DNA from: Chromobacterium haemolyticum DSM 19808
GTDB lineage: Bacteria > Pseudomonadota > Gammaproteobacteria > Burkholderiales > Chromobacteriaceae
Assembly: GCF_000711885.1 (NCBI RefSeq)
Contig: NZ_JONK01000030.1
Coordinates: forward strand, 1 to 62,309
Length of the DNA stretch: 62,309 nucleotides
Direction of reading: 5' to 3'
In this document: in pieces, positions 46,301-57,185 of the stretch
How positions within the stretch are numbered: position 1 is the first letter of the stretch
Layout of the letters: every line of letters begins with the position of its first letter
Made by a program: the position numbers and the translations under genes
The notes under the pieces: model-generated
Seen by the model: only the letters and a program-made list of their open reading frames with translations
What the model was told of the DNA's origin: nothing
The model's database searches: none

Positions 46301-46630
46301 GTCGGCGCACTCTTTGGCAATCGCGCGCTGAGTCAGCTTGTTGCGCAACTGGATTTCAAACTCACTGCCGTACAGGCTGCGCTCTCGATCCACCTTGGGG
46401 ATATGGAACTCCCGTCGCTCCTTGCGGATTTTGTCGGTTACTTCATTGGCAACAAAAGTCGGGGAGGTGAAGATGAAATTCAGCTCTTCAATCTTCTCCA
46501 GTTCCGCCTTCAGGGCCTCGAAGGCATACATCGAAAAGCAGGAGGCAGCAATCTTCAATCGCGCCCCCGGTTTTAGCGTTTGCTTCAGGTCGTCCCCGAG
46601 AAGGCGACTAATATTGTCAATGAGTTCCAT
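43349..46630 (-). CDS. SNF2-like helicase with PLD-like N-terminal domain, defence-associated
   Basis: 1093 residues. The first 170 resemble the phospholipase D-like domain seen in this helicase group (LKIAASCFSMYAFEALKAEL; GSEFEIQLRNKL). Walker A is ADSVGLGKTFTAL (282-286), motif II DESHNFRN, motif III LSATPVNN, and motif VI RIIQRFGRVDRIGS. A C-terminal extension follows. Such helicases accompany DUF4391 and type III-like Mod/Res genes in defence islands. It probably remodels or tracks along DNA for the system. Its start overlaps the ribbon-helix-helix gene by 14 bases. Confidence 0.88.
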   Translation of the reverse strand: MELIDNISRLLGDDLKQTLKPGARLKIAASCFSMYAFEALKAELEKIEELNFIFTSPTFVANEVTDKIRKERREFHIPKVDRERSLYGSEFEIQLRNKLTQRAIAKECADWMRRKARFKSNRTKAPMQQFACVQARAGDSGDTAYMPLHGFTAVDLGYQPGNAVSNLVNKMNEPTFAATYLSLFDQIWNDPEKLEDVTQQICEHIASVYQENSPESIYFMMLYNIFSEFLDDIDEDVLPNDRTGYQSTLIWQKLFNYQKDAATGIINKLETYSGCILADSVGLGKTFTALAVVKYYELRNRSVLVLCPKKLADNWLNYNRNLKTNIFAKDRFNYDVLCHTDLSRTSGESFGTPLNRINWGNYDLVVIDESHNFRNNDAYKDKETRYQKLMNKVIREGVKTKVLMLSATPVNNRFADLRNQLALAYEGESENLSKKLKISKSVEEVFRSAQAAFTVWSKLPPEERTARAILDSLDFDFFELLDSVTIARSRKHIQTFYDTKDIGQFPERRKPLSFHCPLTSRSDVMGFNEIFEQLSLLKLCVYTPAAYILQSRVKKYIDLYNTQSGDKKENLSLYGREKGLQALMTTNLLKRLESSIESFRLTLRSLRGNHANTLATIRRFNEGGGAADIADLSEVLENLDAEDDDLSMLNGGEIGGKVKISLADMDLPSWEHDLSVDLEIIDALLASMDKITPEDDAKLQHLKTQVLGKISNPINPGNKKIIIFTAFADTADYLYANLAPELLARQQLHSAKVTGTGSPKSTLKKSYDFQELLTLFSPRSKSKAQVLPQEPAEIDLLIGTDCISEGQNLQDCDYLINYDIHWNPVRIIQRFGRVDRIGSPNACIQLVNYWPDISLDEYINLKERVESRMMIADVTATGDDNVLSAQANDVTYRKEQLRRLQEEVIELEDLKTGVSITDLGLNDFRMDLLNYVKAHGEPSHVPNGMHAVVPANSALGLEPGVIFTLRNRNPEVNVNQHNRLHPYYLIYIGCDGKVINDHTEVKRLLDLVRSGCKGHADPIPIACQSFNKETSDGRNMQSYSELLSKAISSMIEVKEDKDLDSLFSGGKTTALTNTISGLDDFELITFLVIQEAG

Positions 46631-46826
46631 CGCTTCCCTTCTTCTTTTTTGTACCTTCCGTGAGCTGCTCGTCCGCCTTCAGACCGTGCTCTTTGGCGTA
46701 GTTCAGGATCAGCACTTCCATCATCGATGCGATGGAGCGGTGTTCTTTTTCAGCAGCAATGCGCAGTAGTTGCTTGATGTCTGCTGACGTGCGGATGGAC
46801 AAGGTTTTGTCCTTTGGGCACTTCAT
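46617..46826 (-). CDS. Small ribbon-helix-helix DNA-binding protein
   Basis: 69 residues: KTLSIRTSADIKQLLRIAAE followed by RSIASMMEVLILNYAKEHG, the strand-helix-helix pattern of Arc/MetJ-like regulators, then a Lys-rich tail. It is the first gene of the restriction operon and overlaps the helicase start by 14 bases. It is probably an autoregulator of the operon. Alternatively it is an antitoxin-like protein whose toxin is missing. Confidence 0.8.
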   Translation of the reverse strand: MKCPKDKTLSIRTSADIKQLLRIAAEKEHRSIASMMEVLILNYAKEHGLKADEQLTEGTKKKKGSDGTH

Positions 46827-47138
46827 GACGGAGTCCTAGATTAATTGTCCGCAAATGTACTGCGTTTTTCCGGGACTGAACAGAAGAAAAGTCCCCTTTC
46901 AGCCCAAAACAGGTGAGGGGGCAGAGGCGGCATCTCCGAAATTCTGAGTCTGCTAGCCCTTGTTCATTTCCATGTGAATAGGCAGCTTTGGCCAAGCTCC
47001 GGATATTTCCCGAATGCAGATTAAAATTGAGCCCTATCCACACTAGGGTCTAGAAATGGTCAGACTGCCACCTGCATAGGTACCAGCGTCACTGGAAGCA
47101 GCGGAAGGTGAACGGCAACTGAGAGATTGCCTTCCCAC
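46827..47138. other. Promoter region of the restriction operon
   Basis: 312 bases between the regulator gene (starts at 46826) and the end of the unknown 372-residue gene. No credible gene is visible: the overlapping frames lack motifs and ribosome sites. The operon promoter and the regulator's own operator are expected here, but I cannot point to a clear palindrome. Confidence 0.45.
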
Positions 47139-48257
47139 TTAGGCCGGAGGCCACTGCCCATATTCATAGATGGCACATGTGCCTGTAAAGCTTGAGGTAT
47201 CTCGCAGCAATGGCCAGCCAAGACTACTGGCGCGAACTCGCTCACGATACAAATACCTTCCGGGTACTTCTGCTTCCTCTGGGGGGAACTTGCCTTGTAC
47301 TCCTTTGAAAATACAATCCCATCCCCAAGCCCAGTAGCGCCGATCCGTTTCCCAAGAGGCCCACTCACTCAGGGTTGGAGGTCCAGCCTCCCATGCAGGG
47401 AGGCAAAAAGGTCGCATGGCAAACATAACGTCGAAGCCTTTGTTGCCGGCAAGTAGCTTTAGCATCTGGCCAACGTGCTCTCGCCAGCGAGGTGTTTTGA
47501 TTGGATCATCGGCAGGATGGGCCATGTGGTGCAATGCCAAGAGGCTGATTTTAAAAGACTTGGCATCCACCCCAAAGTGCCCACCTGGCCATAGCGTGAG
47601 GTCGAATATTCTGGCGGTGAACAATAACAGCAGTTCGGCGCCCAAATTACGCTTATGGAAATCCAGGCCGACTATCAACAGCAGGTGGTAGATCATTCCC
47701 GCAATCTCGTGCATCTGCTCAGCATTATCTTGCCGATCCGCCTCGATCCAGTACAGCACCAGCGCAGCCAAGGCATCCAGATCGCCACGGCGTAACAGCC
47801 TATTCCCCTGACGACGATTGAAGGGGGCCAACTCACGTGGCGCACCAAAATAGTCATGCCGGGCCTGCAGCATGATGGATTGAACACCAGGATCTAACCG
47901 ACCTACCCAGTCTGCCATCGATGCCGTTTTTCTCCCCATAGTCTTCAGGATTGCCCACAACGGATGATTGAGCTCACGAGCCGACCCTGCTGCGTGGACG
48001 TCAACCTTTCGAACCAGTCGAATCTGAGGGGTGTTTTCCCCGGCGCCGTAACGATTCCATTTGCTAGGGTAAACCGTACGCTGGTGCTGTCGCCGGAAAT
48101 GCTCCGGCTCTAAGAGCTTCTCAAGCTGGTATGCCGTTTGGCAATCCAATGCCTTGAGAACCCCCTGAAACCAGTAGCGGACACGCAAGACATCGACTGG
48201 GTGACGGTTGGGGTTCTTCGATTCGAGGAGTGTCATGGTGGCTATGGCGTTTCGCAC
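47139..48257 (-). CDS. Hypothetical protein, island-encoded
   Basis: 372 residues from a GTG at 48257; an ATG at 48236 is as likely. It is rich in Trp, Arg and Leu with no signal peptide. Recognisable stretches such as HPVDVLRVRYWFQGVLKALD and TVYPSKWNRYGAGENTP near the start, and RYWAWGWDC late, suggest a conserved family found with mobile elements, but I cannot name it. It is on the same strand as the restriction operon yet 312 bases upstream, and divergent from the small AlpA-like gene across an AT-rich gap (48258-48412). Confidence 0.6.
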   Translation of the reverse strand: MRNAIATMTLLESKNPNRHPVDVLRVRYWFQGVLKALDCQTAYQLEKLLEPEHFRRQHQRTVYPSKWNRYGAGENTPQIRLVRKVDVHAAGSARELNHPLWAILKTMGRKTASMADWVGRLDPGVQSIMLQARHDYFGAPRELAPFNRRQGNRLLRRGDLDALAALVLYWIEADRQDNAEQMHEIAGMIYHLLLIVGLDFHKRNLGAELLLLFTARIFDLTLWPGGHFGVDAKSFKISLLALHHMAHPADDPIKTPRWREHVGQMLKLLAGNKGFDVMFAMRPFCLPAWEAGPPTLSEWASWETDRRYWAWGWDCIFKGVQGKFPPEEAEVPGRYLYRERVRASSLGWPLLRDTSSFTGTCAIYEYGQWPPA

Positions 48258-48412
48258 GCCGATGCGAAATTGGCAAATTATGAAAAAATATTATTAAAAA
48301 TCAGTTATTTATAAAAAATAAGTACAGTCAGAATTGAGCGAAATTCTATGGGATAGCCACCACGCTGTCACCTGGTTAGGCTATGCACCATGAACGTAAC
48401 AGGCCGTAACCC

Positions 48413-48694
48413 ATGCTTTCCCTGAGTAACCTGACTGCTGAATTGGAAAAAGAGCTGATGGACCGATACGGTCCGATGCTGCCAAGCCGTGTGCTTTGGA
48501 AGGTGCTCGGCTACTCATCACCCGCTGCCTGGCGCCAGTCGATCAGCCGACGCACAGTACCTGTACCGATTTTCCCTTTGGAAGGCCGCAGCGGCTATTT
48601 CGCCTTGTCGCGCGACGTGGCGGCATGGATGGCAGAGCAACGAATGAAGGCGTTGGAGAAGATGGACAACAAAGGAGAGACATCATGCGGATGA
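48413..48694 (+). CDS. AlpA/excisionase-like small DNA-binding protein
   Basis: 93 residues. PSRVLWKVLGYSSPAAWRQS looks like the helix-turn-helix of AlpA/excisionase-type proteins, followed by the typical wing (VPVPIFPLEGRSGYFALSRD) and VAAWMAEQR. Such proteins regulate integrase or island genes. No integrase is adjacent, so it may be a remnant control gene of the island. It is divergent from the 372-residue gene. Confidence 0.65.
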   Translation: MLSLSNLTAELEKELMDRYGPMLPSRVLWKVLGYSSPAAWRQSISRRTVPVPIFPLEGRSGYFALSRDVAAWMAEQRMKALEKMDNKGETSCG

Positions 48695-48738
48695 AATAAG
48701 CAGGACACTTAATTCATCGCAGGCTGTTAGAAAGACAA

Positions 48739-48764
48739 AAGCCCGGGGTTGCCGCCCCAGGCTT
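48739..48764. terminator. Terminator-like hairpin after AlpA-like gene
   Basis: AAGCCCGGGG (48739-48748) and CCCCAGGCTT (48755-48764) form a stem with one mismatch and a 6-base loop. It lies 45 bases after the AlpA-like gene and before the IS21 element. Confidence 0.6.
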
Positions 48765-48914
48765 CTGCTGAATCTCGTCAAGAAATGCCCCCTGACGGAA
48801 TCATTGTCGATCTGACGCGCGATGGCGTCAAGCCATCCTCCTGCATTTCTTTCAATGCAATTTGCCCATCGCGACGAGCGAGGGGGTCGCTCGTCCATGG
48901 TGTCTGGATAGACA

Positions 48915-50465
48915 ATGAAGTTACCGATAGAAACGCTGCGCCAAGTGCTCCGCTTGGCGTGTGATATGAATTACTCCAACCGGGCGGTTGGACGGTTGTC
49001 AGGCGTGGCTCCCAATACGGTGAGAGCCGTTCGTGACTTGTTACGTCTGGGGCAGTACGGCTGGGATGATCTGAAAGATCTGGACAACGACGGGTTGCGC
49101 CAAGCGCTGCTCGGCCCGGTACAGCAGCCACCATCACGAAAACCGCAACCTGACTGGCTGATGGTCCATGCGGAACTGCAAAAGCGAGACGTTACGCTGG
49201 AACTGCTCTGGGACGAGTATCGAGCCGTCACACCAGAAGGTATTTCCTACGCCCAATTTACGCGTGCATACCGGAAATGGCGCAAGACCTGCAAGCTTAG
49301 CCTGCGCTACGTGTATCACCCCGGTGAGATGCTGTTCGTGGACTTTTGTGGCAAAACCATGCCGATACGGGATCGTGACACAGGAGAAATCCGCAAGGTT
49401 CAGATCTTTGTCGGGACACTGGGCGCATCTGGCTATCTGTTTGCCACTGCGGTCGAAACACAAACTATCGAAGATTGGTTAAAGGCACATGTTCGTATGC
49501 TGGAGCACATTGGCGGTGTGCCACGCTTTATCGTGCCGGACAACCTGAAATCAGCGGTCACAAAACATACGCGTTCTACCATTGTGCTCAATCCGGCTTA
49601 TCAGGAACTGGCTGAACACTATGGTTTCGTGATTCTGCCTGCACGGCCACGACAACCCAAGGATAAAGCGCTGGCCGAGGTCGGCGTTCAGATCGTTCAG
49701 CGATGGGTATTGGCTCGCTTGCGTCACCAAGTGTTCTTTAGCCTGGACGAACTGAACCATGCGCTGGATTACTGGATGCGCCAGCTGAACCACAAAACTA
49801 CCCGCACCTATCCGCAAAGCCGTATATCACGCCTGGCCGAACTTGATACGCCGGCATTGGCACCACTGCGTGATGATCGCTACCCCTACAGCCAATGGCG
49901 ATATCGGGTTCGTGTCGATGAGCGTTACCATGTGCGGTTTGTTGATCATTACTACTCGGTGCCGTACACCCTTGCTCACCAGTTGGTTGACCTGCGTGCC
50001 AGCAATGAGCGATTGGACATTTACAGCCAGCGCCGACGGGTGGCCAGCCATGAGATCAAACCTGGTGCCGGCATCAGTACCGATCCCGCACATCAGCCGC
50101 CACACCACCGTCATCATGTTGGCGATTCTCCTGATGCATTACGTGCTTGGGCCAAAGACATCGGCCCAGCGACACTGCAGTTGGTACAGCGCAACCTAGA
50201 GGAACGCCGTGACTTTGCCAATGGCCTCAAAGGGATACGGGCATTGCGGCGTGACGTGCGCCGTGAGGGGTGGCAGGAGCGCCTTGAACAAGCGTGTAGC
50301 TATGCGCTTGCCCGCAACATCCTGACCTATGACCGATTGCGCTCAATTCTGCGACACGAACCCTACCGGCGAGACAAAGCATCATCAGCCACCACGCCGC
50401 ACCACGAAAATCTACGCGGCGCATCCTATTTCGCTGTTCAGCTAGAAGGAGGCAAAGCATGCTAA
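48915..50465 (+). CDS. istA: IS21 transposase IstA
   Basis: 516 residues. The N-terminal helix-turn-helix is NRAVGRLSGVAPNTVRAVRD. The DDE integrase core has FVDFCGKTMPI (first Asp), FIVPDNLKSAV (second Asp) and RQPKDKALAEVGVQIVQRWV (catalytic Glu in KALAEVGVQ). A C-terminal beta domain follows (YHVRFVDHYYSVPY). It is intact and overlaps istB by 7 bases; the istB ribosome site AGAAGGAGG is inside its end. Confidence 0.93.
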   Translation: MKLPIETLRQVLRLACDMNYSNRAVGRLSGVAPNTVRAVRDLLRLGQYGWDDLKDLDNDGLRQALLGPVQQPPSRKPQPDWLMVHAELQKRDVTLELLWDEYRAVTPEGISYAQFTRAYRKWRKTCKLSLRYVYHPGEMLFVDFCGKTMPIRDRDTGEIRKVQIFVGTLGASGYLFATAVETQTIEDWLKAHVRMLEHIGGVPRFIVPDNLKSAVTKHTRSTIVLNPAYQELAEHYGFVILPARPRQPKDKALAEVGVQIVQRWVLARLRHQVFFSLDELNHALDYWMRQLNHKTTRTYPQSRISRLAELDTPALAPLRDDRYPYSQWRYRVRVDERYHVRFVDHYYSVPYTLAHQLVDLRASNERLDIYSQRRRVASHEIKPGAGISTDPAHQPPHHRHHVGDSPDALRAWAKDIGPATLQLVQRNLEERRDFANGLKGIRALRRDVRREGWQERLEQACSYALARNILTYDRLRSILRHEPYRRDKASSATTPHHENLRGASYFAVQLEGGKAC

Positions 50466-51205
50466 GCCTGACAACTACAACCCAAAAACTAATCGAACTT
50501 GGCTTGCATGGCATGGCTACCGCCCTGGTAAAGCAGCAAGGTGAGCCAGGAAGCACCACCATGCCATTTGAGCAGCGATTGGGCCTCCTGCTGGATGAAG
50601 AGCTGGCCAGCCGGGACAACCGCCGTATCAGCCGACTACTGAAGCAATCGAAGCTGCGCTACAACCAAGCTGTGCTTGAAGATGTGGATTACCGCAGCAG
50701 TCGTGGCTTGGACCGTTTGCAGATTCAGACCCTGGCCGGTGGCGAGTGGATGCGTCAAAAGCAGAACCTGATTCTGACCGGTCCGACCGGAACAGGGAAA
50801 AGCTGGCTGGCGTGCGCGTTTGGTCAGCAAGCCTGCCGGCAAGGCATTGCAACCTACTACACCACGGCCACACGCTTATTTGAGGATTTGAGCGTCAGCC
50901 AAGCAGATGGCACGCTCCCAAGAAAACGGCGTCAGCTTTCCCGTATGCCGCTGCTGATTATTGATGACTTGGGGATTGGAGGCATAGACGTTCAACTCGG
51001 TCCGATCCTGCTGGACATCCTGGATCAGCAGTCGATGGAAGGTGCCTTGATCATCACTAGCCAGTACCCTCCAGAGAAATGGTACGACCTATTCGGTGAT
51101 CCTACCGTGGCAGATGCCATCCTTGACCGGGTCGTACATCGCGCCCACGCGATTAGCTTGAAGGGCGAGTCGATGCGTAAGCTGAAGGCCAAAAAGGTCA
51201 GTTAG
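50459..51205 (+). CDS. istB: IS21 helper ATPase IstB
   Basis: 248 residues, an AAA+ DnaC-like ATPase. Walker A is LTGPTGTGKSWLA, Walker B is LLIIDDLGIGG, and the sensor segment is ALIITSQYPPEKW. It assists IstA in target choice and strand transfer. The strong AGAAGGAGG at 50443-50451 fits the ATG at 50459. Intact. Confidence 0.93.
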   Translation: MLSLTTTTQKLIELGLHGMATALVKQQGEPGSTTMPFEQRLGLLLDEELASRDNRRISRLLKQSKLRYNQAVLEDVDYRSSRGLDRLQIQTLAGGEWMRQKQNLILTGPTGTGKSWLACAFGQQACRQGIATYYTTATRLFEDLSVSQADGTLPRKRRQLSRMPLLIIDDLGIGGIDVQLGPILLDILDQQSMEGALIITSQYPPEKWYDLFGDPTVADAILDRVVHRAHAISLKGESMRKLKAKKVS

Positions 51206-51629
51206 TAACCATAGCTTCTTGCGCACTCCAAAACGGGTGCGCAAGTGCTGTGCAAGTTGGTGCGCAAGTCCTGTGCAACTGTCCGATCATGTTCCATGCG
51301 ATTTGGTGATCAGAGAAGAGAGTTTTCGCGTCGCATCAAGCTTGACAAAGGCTGAAGCCGAGTTCTTCCTAGAGTTCGCAGCAGCGTCCATCATTTACAT
51401 TACGCAAAAGCTCAGGCATCAGTAGCCCGCCCCCTCGCTTACGGCTGCTGACCTGCACATCATGGACTAAGTTGAGCCGGACTGCCAACGGCAGCAAAGG
51501 TCGAAAAGCAGCAGTTTGATCCATCGTGAAAAAACCCACCGAGACTATCCGGTGGGTTTTTTCATTATCTGTGTCAGCATTTTTTCACTAACCTGACACA
51601 AATTTCACTTTGAGTGTCACCCTACAACC
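51206..51629. other. Region between IS21 and gyrB, with a possible gene remnant
   Basis: After the repeated TGTGCAAGT/TGCGCAAGT units (51225-51290), a short plus-strand frame ends at 51425. Its C-terminal part (REESFRVASSLTKAEAEFFL) looks like real protein, but the N-terminal part runs through the IS end. It may be the tail of a gene cut by the IS. The rest contains only the gyrB terminator. Confidence 0.4.
51528..51563. terminator. Bidirectional terminator downstream of gyrB
   Basis: GAAAAAACCCACC (51528-51540) pairs with GGTGGGTTTTTTC (51551-51563): a strong stem with A and T tracts on both sides. It ends gyrB transcripts, whose stop is at 51630. Confidence 0.88.
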
Positions 51630-54095
<2,466 letters not shown>

Positions 54096-54169
54096 TCAAT
54101 CTGAAAATCCGTTTGCCGGGGCGGGGGCGGGGCCTCCGCCGCCGGCGGGCTGCCGGGTGGCGGCCGGCG

Positions 54170-55279
54170 TCAAATCCGCATGGGCATGACGATGTATTTG
54201 AAGTTGCTCACGTCCGGTATGGTGACCAGGGTGCTGCGGTTGGAGTCGCCAAAGGCCATTTGCAGGGTGTCCGCCGGCAGGTTGGTCAGCACGTCCATCA
54301 GGTAGTTGATGTTGAAGCCGATTTCCAGCTCGCCGCCCTGGTAGGCGATTTCCAGTTCTTCTTCCGCTTCTTCCTGCTCGCTGTTGGTGCAGAGGATGGA
54401 CATGGAGCCGGGCTTGAGCACCAGGCGCACGCCGCGGAATTTCTCGTTGGCCAGGATGGCGGCGCGCTGCAAGGCGTGCAGGAATTCCAGGCGTTCGATC
54501 AGGAAGATCTTGTCGTTGTCCAGCGGGATGACGCGGTTGTAGTCCGGGAACTTGCCGTCCACCACTTTGCTGATGATGACGGTGGAGCCAAAGCTGAAAC
54601 GCACCTGGTTGGCCAGCACTTCGATGTTGATCGGGTCGTCGATGTCCTGCAGCAGCTTGTACAGCTCGATGATGGTCTTGCGCGGCAGGATCACTTCGGA
54701 TTTGGGCAGGTTGGCTTCCACGTCCGCGCTGGCGAAGGCCAGGCGGTGGCCATCGGTGGCCACCAGGCGCACTTGGTTGCCGTCGGTCTGCATCAGCAGG
54801 CCGTTCAGGTAGTAGCGGATGTCCTGCACCGCCATTGCGTATTGCACCTGGGAGATCAGGCGCTTGAGTTCGCGCTGGCTCAGGCTGAAGCTGGAGTCGC
54901 TGGCGCTGCCCACGGACAAGAGCGGGAAGTCGTCGGCCGGCAGGGTTTGCAGGTTGAAGCGGCTCTTGCCGGCTTTCAGGGTCAGGCGGCCGCCGTCCAG
55001 TTGTTCCAGGGTCACGGTGGCGTTGCCCGGGATGGCGCGCAGGATGTCCTGCAGCTTTTTGGCGGAGGTGGTCAGGCGGAAGTCTTCGCCCGGTAATTCA
55101 TCGCTGCTGGCGGTGGTGATCTGGATTTCCAGGTCCGTGGCCAGGAAGCCCACTTGTCCGCCTTTTTTCTCTATCAGCACATTGGACAGGATGGGCAGGG
55201 TGTGACGACGCTCGACAATGCCGGTGACTGCCAGCAGTGGCTTGAGCAGGGCATCGCGTTCGGCTTGCAGGATCAGCAT
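54170..55279 (-). CDS. dnaN: DNA polymerase III sliding clamp (beta subunit)
   Basis: 369 residues. It begins MLILQAERDALLKPLLAVTG and contains the clamp repeats (RHTLPILSNVLIE; YYLNGLLMQTDGNQVRLVATDGHRLA) and the C-terminal YIVMPMRI typical of DnaN. It forms the dimeric ring that tethers the polymerase. It lies 54 bases downstream of dnaA on the same strand, probably in one operon, and 149 bases upstream of gyrB. Confidence 0.97.
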   Translation of the reverse strand: MLILQAERDALLKPLLAVTGIVERRHTLPILSNVLIEKKGGQVGFLATDLEIQITTASSDELPGEDFRLTTSAKKLQDILRAIPGNATVTLEQLDGGRLTLKAGKSRFNLQTLPADDFPLLSVGSASDSSFSLSQRELKRLISQVQYAMAVQDIRYYLNGLLMQTDGNQVRLVATDGHRLAFASADVEANLPKSEVILPRKTIIELYKLLQDIDDPINIEVLANQVRFSFGSTVIISKVVDGKFPDYNRVIPLDNDKIFLIERLEFLHALQRAAILANEKFRGVRLVLKPGSMSILCTNSEQEEAEEELEIAYQGGELEIGFNINYLMDVLTNLPADTLQMAFGDSNRSTLVTIPDVSNFKYIVMPMRI

Positions 55280-55333
55280 GGGGCGGGCTCCCGTTGGGTG
55301 TTTGTGAGTCGGTTCAAGTTAGGCTTCATGGTC

Positions 55334-56728
55334 TTAGTTACGCAGCATGGCCAGCAGCGTGTCGTAATCGTGAGCGATATCGGCGTCGTTGCCGCGCATT
55401 TCGGCAATGGTCTTGCAGGCGTGCAGCACGGTGGTGTGGTCGCGGCCGCCAAAGGCGTCGCCGATATTGGGCAGGGACAGCTGGGTCAGTTCCTTGGCCA
55501 GCGCCATCGCCACCTGGCGCGGCCGGGCGATGTCGCGGCTGCGCTTTTTGCTGTGCATGTCGGACAGCTTGATCTTGTAGTACTCGGCCACGGTTTTCTG
55601 GATGGCGTCCACGGTCACCTGGCGGTTGCCGGCGGCCAGGATGTCCTTGAGCGCTTCCTTGACCAGTTCCAGCGAGATGTTCTGATTGGTGAAGCGGGCG
55701 TAAGCCACCACGCGCTTGAGCGCGCCTTCCAGTTCGCGCACGTTGGAGCGCACGTTCTGGGCAATGAAGAAGGCCACGTTGTGATCCAGCTTGATGCTGT
55801 CGGCCTCGGCCTTTTTCATCAAGATGGCCACGCGCATTTCCAGCTCCGGCGGCTGGATTTCCACGGTCAGGCCCCAGGAGAAGCGGGAGATCAGCCGCTC
55901 TTCCATGCCTTCTATCTGCTTGGGGTAGCTGTCACAGGTCATGATGACCTGCTTGCCGCCCTCGATCAGCGCGTTGAAGGCGTAGAAGAATTCTTCCTGG
56001 GTGCGGTTCTTGCCGGCGAAGAACTGGATGTCGTCGATCAGCAGCAGGTCCAGCGAGTGGTAGTAGCGCTTAAATTCGTCAAAGGCCTTGTGCTGGTAGG
56101 CGCGCATGATGTCGGCCACGTAGCGTTCGGCGTGGATGTAGCGGATCTTGGCTTGCGGGTTCTTTTGGAACACGTGGTTGCCGATGGCCTGGATCAAGTG
56201 GGTCTTACCCAGGCCCACGCCGCCGTAGACAAACAGCGGGTTGTAGGCTTGGTCGCCCGGGTTTTCCGCAATTTGCATGGCCGCGGCGCGCGCCAGCTGG
56301 TTGCCCTTGCCGGTCACCAGGGTGTCGAAGGTGAACGAGGGGTTGAGCCGGGTGCTTTCGTGGCTGCCGCCAATGGCTTTGACCGCGGCCTGCTTGGCCT
56401 GGGACGGCGCGCTGGGCGCCGGCACGCTGGGTGCGGGCTTGGCTTTGGCCGGCGCCATCGCGGGCGCGGCCAGCGGCCGGCCGGCGGGCGCGCCCAGGCG
56501 CAGCTCCACCAAGCATTCGCCCACCAGTTCCACCGCCAGTTCTTCAATGCGCGCCAGGAAGCGGTCCTTGATGAACTGCATGATGAAGCGGTTGGGCGCA
56601 AACAGCGCGATGCCCTCTTCCGTGGTTTCGGCCGATAGCGGCTTGATCCAGGTATTGAACTGTTGCGAAGACAGTTCGGCCTCCAGGCGGGCCAGGCAGC
56701 CAGGCCAAAATTGATCCAGTTCGGTCAT
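55334..56728 (-). CDS. dnaA: Chromosomal replication initiator DnaA
   Basis: 464 residues from the ATG at 56728 (MTELDQFWPGCLARLEAELS); the long in-frame extension upstream has no similarity and lies in the promoter. Domain I ends near residue 85, a Pro/Ala-rich linker follows, then the AAA+ domain with GGVGLGKTHLIQAIGNHV and LLLIDDIQFFAG. The C-terminal DNA-binding domain contains the signature GGRDHTTVLHACKTI. It opens the origin. Confidence 0.97.
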   Translation of the reverse strand: MTELDQFWPGCLARLEAELSSQQFNTWIKPLSAETTEEGIALFAPNRFIMQFIKDRFLARIEELAVELVGECLVELRLGAPAGRPLAAPAMAPAKAKPAPSVPAPSAPSQAKQAAVKAIGGSHESTRLNPSFTFDTLVTGKGNQLARAAAMQIAENPGDQAYNPLFVYGGVGLGKTHLIQAIGNHVFQKNPQAKIRYIHAERYVADIMRAYQHKAFDEFKRYYHSLDLLLIDDIQFFAGKNRTQEEFFYAFNALIEGGKQVIMTCDSYPKQIEGMEERLISRFSWGLTVEIQPPELEMRVAILMKKAEADSIKLDHNVAFFIAQNVRSNVRELEGALKRVVAYARFTNQNISLELVKEALKDILAAGNRQVTVDAIQKTVAEYYKIKLSDMHSKKRSRDIARPRQVAMALAKELTQLSLPNIGDAFGGRDHTTVLHACKTIAEMRGNDADIAHDYDTLLAMLRN

Positions 56729-57185
56729 TACATATACGCAAGTAAAAGCGAAAAACCCGCTGTCGGCGTTACGGCCAAGCGGCGGGAGAAGCCGCCGCGC
56801 CCCGTACGCGGGGCGGACGACGTGTGTTCGGCATGATTCAAGGGCCGCGGGCCGCGCATCGCCGGGCCGCAAGGCGGGCGATGCATGGATGGGGCGGCCC
56901 CCGAGAACCGCTGGCAAAATTCCTGGATCGGCCCGCGCCGCGCTTGCGCGGGCGCGCGTTGCTCCAGTGGGTGGGGCTGAATTTTGGCAGTGCTTCTCTA
57001 GGGTTGGCGTTCCGCACCGGCGCGCGTTCAATAATTGCGCAGCGAACTCGGAACGGTAAGCCTTGGCATTCTAACGGTTTTTCTCAAAGTTATCCACAGG
57101 TGCTTAGAAAATTCCTCATTGACAAACCGGCGTTTATCCTGTCAAATCACGCGTTTATTTCCGTTTCGAAACAGGAATTCCAATC
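56729..57185. other. dnaA-rpmH divergent region, possible oriC part
   Basis: 457 bases with the divergent promoters of dnaA and rpmH. One perfect DnaA box TTATCCACA is at 57090-57098, followed by an AT-richer stretch. I find no cluster of boxes by eye, which a complete oriC normally needs, so the origin may be only partly here or nearby. A TTGACA at 57119-57124 may be the rpmH -35 element. Confidence 0.5.

Larger units (their letters stand above)
48915..51205 (+). mobile_element. IS21-family insertion sequence (coding span)
   Basis: It carries the two-gene istA-istB set of IS21 elements, both intact. The span given is the coding part only. I could not fix the terminal repeats: repeated TGTGCAAGT/TGCGCAAGT units at 51225-51290 look like right-end binding sites, but no matching left end was found by eye. 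It lies between the defence island and gyrB. Confidence 0.85.

Noticed and set aside
46750-47043. 97-codon minus-strand frame upstream of the ribbon-helix-helix gene
   Set aside because: It overlaps the regulator gene in another frame and lacks any conserved feature.
56729-57031. Extension of dnaA by 101 codons upstream of MTELDQF
   Set aside because: The extra part is Arg/Pro/Ala-rich, unlike any DnaA, and covers the promoter region.
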